A DNA stretch of 10,000 bases from Stramonita haemastoma (lineage: Eukaryota > Mollusca > Gastropoda > Neogastropoda > Muricidae). The notes beneath the pieces are model-generated. The model ran no database searches, was not told the DNA's origin, and was given only the letters and a program-made list of their open reading frames with translations. The position numbers were made by a program, and so were the translations under genes. This document shows positions 1 through 6,602 of the stretch, piece after piece; the first letter of the stretch is position 1, and every line of letters begins with the position of its first letter. The stretch is taken from positions 15,098,170 through 15,108,169 of the forward strand of contig CM060320.1 in assembly GCA_030674155.1 (NCBI GenBank), written 5' to 3'.

Positions 1-750
1 TGAAAGAGAGTCAGTGGTATTGGTCATGTAGCCACAGCTTGAGATGATCCGTGGTTCCGAGACTAAAAATTAACCATCCAGAAAGTGAAAATGTCCTATT
101 GTGAAAGCAACTGTCCGCAAACACATAACATATAACCTGAACCCTGCACCCGAACATTCACTTCTTTTGATAGACTCAGTGACATGCTTTTCTTCAGAGC
201 AAACACTCCACAATTAGGTCATTTATCTAAAGTATAGCTTTGTATTGTACCCAATATCCCTTACAGTGACGGTATACCGGCAGCTTTCTGAACGCAAAAT
301 TCCCACTACTCTCCCTAAGGAGTGCCAACTTCAAAGGCCTCAACAGGTAGTATGACCTTACCATGTCTGTGCAAAACATGGCAGCAGTGAATGTCATGGA
401 AGCGACCCCGGATAGGTCTGTATCCTGATAGCTCCCTGTGGAAGACTGGTACCGGGAAAATAACAGCTGTAGAACCTGCCATGGTGTGGGTGTGTATACA
501 TATTTCAAAAAGGAGGAATGTCAGTGGAGTTATATATCAAGGGCAAAGCCACAGATCTAATAACGTGAATGAATAAATTTTCTAGGCCTGGGTTTTGTAT
601 GTGTGCAGAGTGAATAGAAAAATTGAGCTACGAAAAATTATGGGAAAAAACCAAAATAGCTCCTCGCTGATACTTAAACACAAGTAAAATATAAAAGAAA
701 ACACTTCATTTACATCAATACAATTAATAGTCTGCTTCTCAGTAAAAACA
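1..750. other. Gene-free sequence, nothing recognised
   Basis: I see no recognisable gene in this stretch. The open frames are under 100 codons, lie on both strands at 227-508 and 391-576, overlap each other, and match no family I know. There is no codon-like periodicity, no convincing splice-site pair flanking a conserved block, and no tandem repeat. An AATAAA word at about 577 is expected by chance in AT-rich DNA. An exon of an unknown gene cannot be excluded by eye. Confidence 0.6.
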
Positions 751-780
751 AGAAAAGAAAAGAAAGAAAAAAAAGAAAAG
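751..780 (+). repeat. A-rich (AAAAG)n-like purine tract
   Basis: This 30-base all-purine run mixes AAAAG, AAAG and an A8 stretch, an imperfect pentanucleotide-like microsatellite. It follows an AT-rich segment and could be the decayed A-rich tail of a retroposon. I see no element body attached to it. Confidence 0.7.
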
Positions 781-786
781 TTTGTG

Positions 787-1150
787 TTAAGTTTTGCTTT
801 GGTTTTGTTTTGAAGAACAGCCAAAGGGCATATACAAAACAAGTAAGCCCCTTCACAATAATGTTGTGACTTGCATTTGGCAACCTGAAGGGAAAAGTGA
901 AGAAGAGGACGTCAAACGTTTTTCCTATTATTTTTTTTATCTGCCTTTCTTCTCTCAGAATTACCCTTTCTTTTCTAAGACAACCCTTCCTTCATCCTGT
1001 CACCACATGACAGTTTTCGTCCTAAGAAAAGAACTTACATCATGCTGTGCTGATGGAAACCTGCCTTACTTCCTTCCCTTAGGCCATTCAAGGGCGGCAT
1101 CACCTCAACAGGAATCCCTGTAATCACTGTCTGCAGAAGGGTTTCATATA
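787..1150. other. Gene-free sequence, nothing recognised
   Basis: The only open frame of any length (794-1123, plus strand, 109 codons) resembles no family I recognise and is rich in Phe, Ser and Leu from pyrimidine-rich tracts around 925-990. No repeats or RNA-like structures stand out. Confidence 0.55.
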
Positions 1151-1515
1151 AGGCCTGCTGTTAGCACAGCCTAAGTTACCTTATGATCCGGCAGGGTTGT
1201 ACACTAGTCTATGGCGTGGTGCTATTATCATCCTTACTTTTACAGCTGTTGTTAGCAAAGGCCTAAAGTTATCATCCGGCAGGTTCTATGCTGGTCTATC
1301 GCTGATGTTAAATGCTATGAACGTCTTACGGCTGCTGTTAGCAATGGCCTATCATTATGATCCGGCCGGTTCTATACTGGTCTATAGCCTGATGCTATAT
1401 GCTATCATTATCCACAGTTTTATGGCTGCTGTTTGCAAACAAAGGCCTAACGTTACGCATGATCCGGCAGGTTCTGTGATGTACAAGTCTAGAACCTGAT
1501 GCTATGATCCTCCAT
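1150..1515 (+). repeat. Degenerate minisatellite, ~90 bp period, about four units
   Basis: The word CTGCTGTTAGCA or a close variant recurs at 1155, 1246, 1332 and 1426, giving spacings of 91, 86 and 94 bp. Each unit then shows, in the same order, a GGCCTAA-like word, ATGATCCGGCAGG or a variant, a TTCTATRCTGGTCTAT-like segment, and CTGATGCTAT or a variant. The units have diverged by substitutions and small indels, so this is an old array. The 100-codon open frame at 1197-1499 covers it, but periods that are not multiples of three would place each unit in a different frame, which argues against a repeat protein. It could be a small satellite, or nested fragments of a dispersed repeat containing internal duplications. 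Confidence 0.75.
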
Positions 1516-1730
1516 CACTGCAGGAACAGGTGCTGCGTCTATCACTGACGATCAGAGCGCTATCAATATACAGGCTTCCTTTTGCCTCTCTGATGGCGTC
1601 ATTTCTGATTTCCTTTCGCACCTTCTACCCTTTGCCTCTTTCCCTCTCCAGTCTCAATCATTCTCGTCAATCTGGCACTGCGGTTTTTTTCGTGAATAGA
1701 TGCATCATAGCAGTTCTTTTACTTTATATT
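1516..1730. other. Gene-free spacer
   Basis: Short non-repetitive spacer between the 90-bp array and the compound microsatellite. The open frame at 1530-1733 is Ser/Leu/Phe-rich, arises from pyrimidine-rich DNA, and matches nothing I know. Confidence 0.5.
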
Positions 1731-1746
1731 TGATGATGATGATGAT
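1731..1746 (+). repeat. (TGA)n trinucleotide microsatellite
   Basis: Five TGA units plus one base, uninterrupted. It is a short simple repeat with no visible associated element. Confidence 0.9.
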
Positions 1747-1798
1747 AGCATTTCTGTAGGATATGACAGTAGAGATAAATTGAGAGAGACTGTCTAAA

Positions 1799-1814
1799 AT
1801 CACTTTTTAGTGAT
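1799..1814. other. Short inverted repeat, 6-bp stem, T4 loop
   Basis: ATCACT and AGTGAT flank TTTT and form a perfect six-base-pair stem. It lies about 70 bases upstream of the long (GA)n tract. A stem this short is expected by chance at this scale, so no function is inferred. Confidence 0.5.
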
Positions 1815-1881
1815 AGACGTTCAAACGAAGACACACAGAAGTAGAGAGTGAGGAAGCAAGAGAGAGTAAAGATGCATGCCA

Positions 1882-1922
1882 AGAGAGAGAGAGAGGGAAG
1901 AGAGAGAGAGAGAGAGAGACAG

Positions 1923-1988
<66 letters not shown>

Positions 1989-1990
1989 GA
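1882..1990 (+). repeat. (GA)n microsatellite, interrupted
   Basis: Almost pure GA dinucleotides, broken by GGGAA (near 1895), ACAGAGACGA (near 1920) and GGAGAAGAA at the right end. The longest clean stretch runs from about 1930 to 1981. A polypurine/polypyrimidine mirror repeat of this length can adopt H-DNA (triplex) in supercoiled DNA; that is known of the sequence class and was not tested here. The Arg/Glu-repeat open frames over it (for example 1848-2225) are by-products of the repeat. Confidence 0.95.

Positions 1991-1991
<1 letters not shown>

Positions 1992-2051
<60 letters not shown>
1992..2051 (+). repeat. (GACA)n tetranucleotide microsatellite
   Basis: Fifteen perfect GACA units (60 bp) directly follow the (GA)n tract, with only an AAGAA transition. 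Perfect units indicate recent slippage. The pair reads 5'-(GA)n-(GACA)n-3' on the purine-rich strand, an arrangement seen at three other places in this window. Confidence 0.97.
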
Positions 2052-2054
2052 CAC

Positions 2055-2086
2055 CACGCAACCACGCACGCAACGCACGCAAGCAC
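2055..2086 (+). repeat. ACGCA-rich low-complexity tail
   Basis: Imperfect CACGCAA-like units continue the compound microsatellite beyond the GACA block. They look like a degenerating extension of the array. Confidence 0.7.
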
Positions 2087-2375
2087 GGGGCAAAATCCCA
2101 AGCGGTTGCTGACCTCTGATGTAACACAGAGCAGAGCAGAGCGGTTGTATAGGCCCAGACCACCACAGTACAGCAGTACAGTGCAGAGGGCGGGCACCTG
2201 TGGGCATGGCATCATCAGCAGATGAACAGAATTGCTGCCGGGTCACTCTGACAGGCTGTGACACACTTTGCCGCCATGATGACATCTTTCCCATAAATCA
2301 ACGCGCCCTCCGGGCAATGCGCTTCCGTTTCCTTTCAGCTTTCGCCGCCAAGAGACTTGATGATGGAAAACAGTC
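2087..2375. other. Gene-free spacer
   Basis: Mostly non-repetitive. Small internal duplications are visible, such as AGTACAGCAGTACAG around 2167-2181. The open frame at 2200-2427 matches nothing I recognise and runs into the poly-C tract. Confidence 0.5.
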
Positions 2376-2460
2376 CTTCCGTTTCCCCTCCCCTCCTGTT
2401 CTCCCCCCCCCCCCCCCTTTTTATTAATCCTTTTCTTTCTACTCTTTTCTCTTTCTGTCT
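2376..2460 (+). repeat. Pyrimidine-rich tract with C15 run
   Basis: C4 runs at 2385-2388 and 2390-2393 are followed by an uninterrupted C15 at 2403-2417 and then a T/C-rich segment. The minus strand carries the matching G runs and could form a G-quadruplex if the long run is split into two tetrads. Long homopolymer C runs are also prone to assembly and length errors. Open frames across it encode Pro/Phe/Ser-rich low complexity. Confidence 0.85.
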
Positions 2461-3050
2461 GTTTTCAGACTGTTCCTTTCGTCAGTATTTTTTCCTCTCT
2501 TTTTCTTTGATCGCAAATGTCCTCTTTCTTTCTTTACCACTAACTGGAGCTAAGATGTGGTAGACATAAGATAAACCCATTATTTGTTATTGTTGTTGTT
2601 TTTAAATTGGACTTGTTTATTGTAAAGCAGACGCTGGCTCCTCTTTATCGATCTTTAAAACTTATTCATTTTTTATTTAAATAAATTATAATTACAGACA
2701 CACACAATATAAAAACATAATGTATACGAATACGTAATAATGGGTAAACATTTTTTTCCATGTTTGCTTCTTTTGGATACAAGTAATTATGGGGCGTTTT
2801 GAATGGATCTAGGATTTATGGAGCGCATGAAATAAACTCCTCATATCAACTAAAGTCGTGATGGCAAGGCTGGAGGGAGGAGAACAACGTTCACAGGCAC
2901 ATGCCAACATATTACTTCAGTGTTAACAGACGTGCGAATAATGCTATTGTAACATTACATCAATATGAGTGCTTGGGCGCGCACATGTATGCGAATGCAC
3001 ATATCTGCGTACGCGGACGTGCACATGGACAAAAACGCTTGCAACACTGT
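2461..3050. other. Gene-free AT-rich sequence
   Basis: This stretch is AT-rich, especially about 2660-2760, where TTTATTTAAATAAATTATAA-like sequence gives way to a short CA run. I see no gene. Two alternating purine/pyrimidine segments occur near the end: 2977-2993 and several shorter ones in 3001-3026. Confidence 0.55.
2977..2993. other. Alternating purine-pyrimidine run (Z-DNA-prone)
   Basis: Seventeen bases alternate without exception, beginning GCGCGCACATGTATGCG. Such runs, especially with GC and CA/TG steps, are the classical substrate for left-handed Z-DNA. No protein-binding or functional evidence is available from sequence alone. Confidence 0.6.
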
Positions 3051-3052
3051 AC

Positions 3053-3084
3053 ACCACCACCACCACCACCACCACCACCACCAC
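3053..3084 (+). repeat. (ACC)n trinucleotide microsatellite
   Basis: About ten and a half perfect ACC units. Open frames in all phases over it give poly-Pro, poly-Thr or, on the other strand, poly-Val, as expected from a simple repeat outside a gene. Confidence 0.95.
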
Positions 3085-3710
3085 ACAAAACCCAACCCCA
3101 AACCACCTCGATAATCGTAATTCAAGGAAACAGGGGAAAGGACGGAAACATGCCTTCAACTCCCACCACACTAAAGAATTCCAGGAGAATTCCAACTGGC
3201 GCCAAACAAGCGGCGTACAGCGCGGCGGCCAAGCTCTAAACCCATTTCATTTATCTTGTCTCAACCCGAGACAACACACGCGCGCTTCCCCTGAAGGTAC
3301 TTGCAGAGGTGTTTGGTGCCATCTTCCTTAATCCGCTGTGGTGCCAGAGATCAGAGAAGACAGGTGCCGGGTTTCCTAACACCCCACAACAACTGCCTCC
3401 TGTACGTACCACTTGCTGACAGGGCATCTTCACAAATGGTGAGGATATGTATGGGGGAGGAGATGTGGTGGCTGGGATGAAAGGAAGATAGGTTCGGAAC
3501 GCGCTGCTGATGAAAATCGAGACTGAATTGCACACGTGTGTGTTTGGTCTTTTTAAACAGTTTTTGTTTGTTTGGTTGTTGTTTTTTTATATAAAAAAAA
3601 TTGAGGACAAAATTGCAAACAGAAAGTCTGCCTGTCTGTCTTTAATAATGTAAAAACATCTTTGTTTGTGTGGCTGTATCCCTTCCTCGTCCTCTACCTG
3701 TATCTATCTG
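3085..3710. other. Gene-free sequence with small motifs
   Basis: I recognise no gene. The minus-strand open frame at 3251-3535 (94 codons) matches no family and lacks coding-like features that I can see. A CACACGTGTG palindrome lies at 3531-3540. The right end (about 3550-3600) is T-rich and then A-rich. A short CTGCCTGTCTGTCT run near 3629 foreshadows the minisatellite that follows. Confidence 0.5.
3582..3599. other. 18-bp AT palindrome
   Basis: TTTTTTTATATAAAAAAA is a perfect palindrome centred between 3590 and 3591. It can extrude as a cruciform or simply reflect neighbouring T and A runs. It sits about 110 bases upstream of the 17-bp minisatellite. Confidence 0.75.
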
Positions 3711-4193
3711 TTCTCTGTGTCTGTCTGTTCTCTGTGTCTGTCTGTTCTCTGTGTCTGTTCTCTGTGTCTGTCTGTTCTCTGTGTCTGTCTGTTCTCTGTG
3801 TCTGTTCTCTGTGTCTGTCTGTTCTCTGTGTCTGTCTGTTCTCTGTGTCTGTCTGTTCTCTGTGTCTGTCTGTTCTCTGTGTCTGTCTGTTCTCTGTGTC
3901 TGTCTGTTCTCTGTGTCTGTCTGTTCTCTGTGTCTGTCTGTTCTCTGTGTCTGTCTGTTCTCTGTGTCTGTCTGTTCTCTGTGTCTGTTCTCTGTGTCTG
4001 TCTGTTCTCTGTGTCTGTCTGTTCTCTGTGTCTGTTCTCTGTGTCTGTCTGTTCTCTGTGTCTGTCTGTTCTCTGTGTCTGTCTGTTCTCTGTGTCTGTC
4101 TGTTCTCTGTGTCTGTCTGTTCTCTGTGTCTGTCTGTTCTCTGTGTCTGTTCTCTGTGTCTGTCTGTTCTCTGTGTCTGTCTGTTCTCTGTGT
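3711..4193 (+). repeat. 17/13-bp minisatellite with 230-bp higher-order period
   Basis: The array is built from two units: a long one (L), TTCTCTGTGTCTGTCTG, and a short one (S) lacking one TCTG, TTCTCTGTGTCTG. I count 24 L and 5 S in the order L2 S L2 S L10 S L2 S L6 S L2, then a partial unit. The units look identical, with no substitutions noticed. The L2-S-L2-S motif begins at 3711 and again at 3941, so a block of 230 bp (12 L + 2 S) appears duplicated. Because 17 is not a multiple of three and no phase contains a stop, all three plus frames stay open and give a 17-residue Cys/Leu/Ser/Val cycle. The 308-codon frame at 3670-4596 is therefore a repeat artefact, not a gene. Confidence 0.97.
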
Positions 4194-4430
4194 TCGGATT
4201 GGTAACTTCTCCTATTTAGTTTATCCTTTATCTTCTTTCGCTGTCTGCCTAACTGTCTTTCGTCTTCTAAATGAGTCTGTCAGCCGGTCCTTTCACCATC
4301 TATCTATCTATCTTTTTCTGTCTTCTGTCTCTCTGTTTTCATTCGCCATTCGGACAGCTCCTGCTTTCCTTTCTTGTGAATTGACCGATTCCCTCACTTC
4401 TTCTTTCACTTATATACATACCTATTCACT
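4194..4430. other. Gene-free pyrimidine-rich spacer
   Basis: T/C-rich, non-repetitive apart from a (TCTA)n run. The reading frame leaving the minisatellite stays open by chance through this segment. Confidence 0.5.
4299..4313 (+). repeat. Short (TCTA)n microsatellite
   Basis: About three and a half TCTA units beginning with an ATC, ending in a T run. It is short and simple. Confidence 0.8.
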
Positions 4431-4515
4431 CACACACACACACATACATCCACACACACCTTCACATCCTCATGTTCACACACACACACACCACACACAC
4501 ACACACACACACCAC

Positions 4516-4559
<44 letters not shown>
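4431..4559 (+). repeat. (CA)n microsatellite, interrupted
   Basis: CA-rich from 4431, with interruptions by CATACATC, CCTTCACATCCTCATGTT and CCACA. The cleanest part is (AC)n at 4517-4559, about 21 units. Open frames over it give Thr/His repeats on one strand and Val/Cys repeats on the other. Confidence 0.95.
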
Positions 4560-4560
<1 letters not shown>

Positions 4561-4561
<1 letters not shown>

Positions 4562-4990
4562 TACAGACTGGGCGAGATAGACAAAGACAAACATAAAAAC
4601 AAAGTCAAAGACAAATACACAGGCAGGCAGGTACAGGCAGACAAAGAATCCGAAAAGCGGAGACAAAGAAACTCGGCCTTACAATACAGACTAGGCCTAG
4701 ACGCCAAAGTAAAGGAAAGAAGCCTTTGTATTGGCGAGCTATAGGCCTGCTAGGGTCTGCTAGAAGGGATAGAAGGGGGTAGATGGTCAGGAGTCAGGTG
4801 GTAGGTGTCAGCACACTGCCCCTCTCCCTGGAATTCAGGGAATTCTGATGGCACCACTAGGCCTACGCAGCACTGTCGGCCAGGCACATTGACTACTGTG
4901 GCAGGCTACCGCCGCTATCTGTATCATCACATTGCCGTCTTCTTCGTCTGAATGGACGGACTGACCTGTCTGTGTGTATCTTTGTTTGAT
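4561..4990. other. Gene-free spacer with low-complexity edges
   Basis: The left part (about 4575-4650) is A-rich with GACAAA and CAGG words, looking like a decayed GACA/CAGG microsatellite. Beyond that the sequence is complex. TAGGCCT words occur near 4692, 4741 and 4857. GAATTC and AATTC close together near 4831-4845 make a small inverted repeat. I recognise no gene. Confidence 0.5.
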
Positions 4991-4991
4991 T

Positions 4992-4997
4992 GGGGGG

Positions 4998-5091
<94 letters not shown>

Positions 5092-5094
5092 AGA
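4992..5094 (+). repeat. G9 run and (GA)n arm
   Basis: G9 at 4992-5000 leads into (AG)n from 5001, clean to about 5058, then broken by GGAAG and by AGGAG near 5072, ending at 5094. This arm is complementary to the (CT)n arm at 5208-5296. As a polypurine mirror repeat it is also H-DNA-prone. Confidence 0.95.
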
Positions 5095-5104
5095 ATGTGT
5101 GAGA

Positions 5105-5105
<1 letters not shown>

Positions 5106-5191
<86 letters not shown>
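5106..5191 (+). repeat. (TG)n microsatellite, about 43 units
   Basis: An uninterrupted 86-bp TG run, preceded by GTGTGAGAATG and followed by GCGCGTGCGTG, which extends the alternating purine-pyrimidine character on the right. Long (TG)n is Z-DNA-prone. It sits exactly between the complementary GA and CT arms. Confidence 0.97.
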
Positions 5192-5192
<1 letters not shown>

Positions 5193-5204
5193 CGCGTGCG
5201 TGTA

Positions 5205-5207
<3 letters not shown>

Positions 5208-5296
<89 letters not shown>
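5208..5296 (+). repeat. (CT)n arm
   Basis: Pure CT dinucleotides except for one extra C at 5245-5246. Its reverse complement is a GA tract of similar length to the one at 5001-5094, and both arms carry a GGA/TCC-type interruption. The distance of that interruption from the central TG block differs (about 22 bases on the left, 38 on the right), so the arms are not a simple mirror copy. Confidence 0.95.
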
Positions 5297-5298
<2 letters not shown>

Positions 5299-5720
5299 CG
5301 TTCTTCTTTAATCAATCTGTAAAAATAACTTTAAAAACCTGTCTAGAATAGCAAAAAAAAAGTACTTGATCCAAATCTCACAATCTTATCTCAAATATAA
5401 CAAACACAGAAGACCCGTTTTATTCAATCAACCTTCATTTTTATGATGACATCAAAGATTGCAACACATTCAATCTTCTGACAATCTTCGGGGGGGGTTG
5501 TTTTTGGTTTTGATTTTTTTTTTTAACAAGACGACTGCGAATCAGCAGACTTGTGACACGAATGACAAGTCACAAGTGATATGTTACATAAACCCCCCCA
5601 CACATACATTACCAACATACATCTAGTACAAATGTGTTACAAAAACGATCAAAAATAAAACATAGTAACGAGGTGTTACCAACCCCACCACCAAACCTAA
5701 TCGTAACAACAGTAACTAAT
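5297..5720. other. Gene-free AT-rich sequence
   Basis: AT-rich with homopolymer runs: A9 near 5354, G8 at 5490-5497, T11 at 5514-5524 and C7 at 5593-5599. I recognise no gene here; the minus-strand frame at 5609-5914 is rich in Gly/Val where it crosses the C-rich tract and matches nothing known. Confidence 0.5.
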
Positions 5721-5734
5721 GCGCGCACGCGCGC
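5721..5734. other. GCGCGCACGCGCGC, Z-DNA-prone
   Basis: Fourteen strictly alternating purine/pyrimidine bases, almost all GC steps, in an otherwise AT-rich neighbourhood. This composition has among the lowest energetic costs for the Z form. It immediately precedes a C-rich G-quadruplex/i-motif tract. Confidence 0.65.
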
Positions 5735-5742
5735 AGCCGAAT

Positions 5743-5774
5743 CCCCTTCCCCTTCTCCCCCCCCAACACCCCCC
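5743..5774 (-). other. Putative G-quadruplex (minus) / i-motif (plus)
   Basis: On the plus strand C4, C4, C8 and C6 runs are separated by TT, TTCT and AACA. The minus strand therefore has four G runs of at least four with loops of 4, 4 and 2, fitting a canonical intramolecular quadruplex pattern. No function is implied by sequence alone. Confidence 0.7.
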
Positions 5775-5970
5775 ACTAGGCCCACCCATATTCCCGTCAC
5801 GCTGTGTCCAGACGGATAGACAGCCAGACAGCGCATCAGACATGCACGTGCAACGACTGCCAACAAACAGCCTGACAGCAGAGTGGTCACACAGTGCCAG
5901 CTGTGAACATCCACATTGGAAACCAGGCAGAAGAAATCGACCCTATCAGCCCCGCCTGAAAAATTGGATT

Positions 5971-5992
5971 GGGGGGGTTAGGGTGGGAGGGG
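5971..5992 (+). other. Putative G-quadruplex
   Basis: G7-TTA-G3-T-G3-A-G4: four G runs with loops of 3, 1 and 1. Short single-base loops are characteristic of very stable parallel quadruplexes. The internal TTAGGG occurs once and is not a telomere array. Confidence 0.75.
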
Positions 5993-6008
5993 TGATTGTA
6001 GTAGGAGT

Positions 6009-6055
6009 GGGTGGGTTGGTTGGTTAGTTTGTGGTGGTGGTGGTGGTGGGTGGTG
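6009..6055 (+). repeat. (GGTT)n then (GGT)n simple repeats
   Basis: GGGTGGGTTGGTTGGTTAG leads into GTGGTGGTGG continuing to 6055. These are imperfect G/T microsatellites adjoining a quadruplex motif. The minus strand over this part would give poly-His in one frame, an artefact. Confidence 0.85.
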
Positions 6056-6240
6056 TAATAGGGGACAGTGTTCCTGGTGACATCATTTTGCAGCGACATG
6101 GCAAGCAGTCACGTACCCATTTTGTCCCAAGTTATGCAATTCGCGTCCATCACTGTCACTGTTCGAGGGAGGTTTGGAGATTTCAGGATCCTGAGTGATT
6201 TATAGGGAGATTTCTGGAGGGAGAAATGTGTGGGTGTGGT
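6056..6240. other. Gene-free spacer
   Basis: Complex sequence with no recognised feature. The 14-mer CACTGTCACTGTTC at 6151-6164 recurs at 9878-9891; this may be chance or a trace of a dispersed repeat. Confidence 0.5.
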
Positions 6241-6279
6241 GGGGGGGGGGGGGGGGTAGGGGGGTAGGGGGTATTGGGG
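6241..6279 (+). other. G16 run and putative G-quadruplex
   Basis: G16 at 6241-6256, then TA, G6, TA, G5, TATT, G4. This fits a quadruplex with loops of 2, 2 and 4, and further G runs follow to about 6295. The G16 homopolymer is likely to vary in length and be poorly resolved by sequencing. Confidence 0.8.
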
Positions 6280-6420
6280 TGATGGGTTGGATGGGAAAAG
6301 TGGAAGGGTATGAGGAGGTGAAAGACAGTATGCATCGATAGAAATAAGACAATCACAAATGATACACGTCATACGTAGCTGGTTCCATTTTTTAAAAATT
6401 ACTAGCTCAAGTGTGTGAAA

Positions 6421-6440
6421 ACGTGCACGTGCGTGCACAC
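6421..6440. other. 20-bp alternating run with 7-bp inverted repeat
   Basis: All 20 bases alternate purine and pyrimidine. GTGCACG (6423-6429) and CGTGCAC (6432-6438) form a perfect inverted repeat with a two-base spacer, and a CACGTG hexamer (E-box consensus) is inside. The segment could be Z-DNA-prone or a cruciform; transcription-factor use of the E-box is unproven. Confidence 0.6.
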
Positions 6441-6449
6441 TCAACTCTT

Positions 6450-6522
6450 AGAGAGAGAGAGAGAGAGAGAGAGGAGAGGGGGGGGGGGGAGGGGGGAGGG
6501 AGAGGAGGGAGGGAGGGGAGAG
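6450..6522 (+). repeat. Polypurine tract: (GA)n then G-rich with quadruplex potential
   Basis: Seventy-three consecutive purines. (GA)n occupies 6451-6475, then G12 (6478-6489), G6, G3, G3, G3 and G4 runs separated by single A or AGAGGA. The G-rich part meets the quadruplex pattern with single-base loops; the whole tract is also triplex-prone. It continues into GA/GACA-rich sequence after a single C at 6523. Confidence 0.85.
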
Positions 6523-6574
6523 CGAGAGAGAGACAGAGGACAAGACAGAAAAACAGACGGACGGAAAGATAGAA

Positions 6575-6602
6575 CAGACAGACAGACAGACAGACAGACA
6601 GA
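6575..6602 (+). repeat. (CAGA)n microsatellite, seven units
   Basis: Seven perfect CAGA units close a GA-then-GACA compound array that starts at 6451. Just beyond it GACAGAATAACAGA is partly duplicated (6596-6625). Confidence 0.95.

Noticed and set aside
227..576. Overlapping 93-codon minus and 61-codon plus frames
   Set aside because: Neither resembles a known protein; opposite-strand overlap and short length fit chance open frames.
1197..1499. 100-codon frame with apparent hydrophobic segments, possibly a membrane protein
   Set aside because: It lies entirely in the ~90-bp degenerate array, whose periods (91, 86, 94) shift frame between units; the hydrophobic stretches come from T-rich words.
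1848..2225. Arg/Glu and Asp-Arg-Gln repeat protein, coiled-coil-like
   Set aside because: Direct translation of (GA)n and (GACA)n; overlapping minus-strand frames of similar length (1724-2215, 1821-2294) exist for the same reason.
3711..4193. CRISPR-like array
   Set aside because: Units of 17 and 13 bp are contiguous with no unique spacers, and the context is eukaryotic.
3670..4596. 308-codon plus-strand frame, the longest in the window
   Set aside because: It consists of the 17/13-bp minisatellite and a (CA)n tract; all three frames are open for the same reason, and it has no recognisable domain.
4835..5315. Several 70-154-codon frames on both strands with Arg/Glu, Thr/His or Val/Cys runs
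   Set aside because: They translate the GA-TG-CT simple repeats and overlap on both strands; no non-repeat domain is present.
5971..5992. Interstitial telomere repeat (TTAGGG)
   Set aside because: TTAGGG occurs only once inside an irregular G-rich run; no tandem hexamers.
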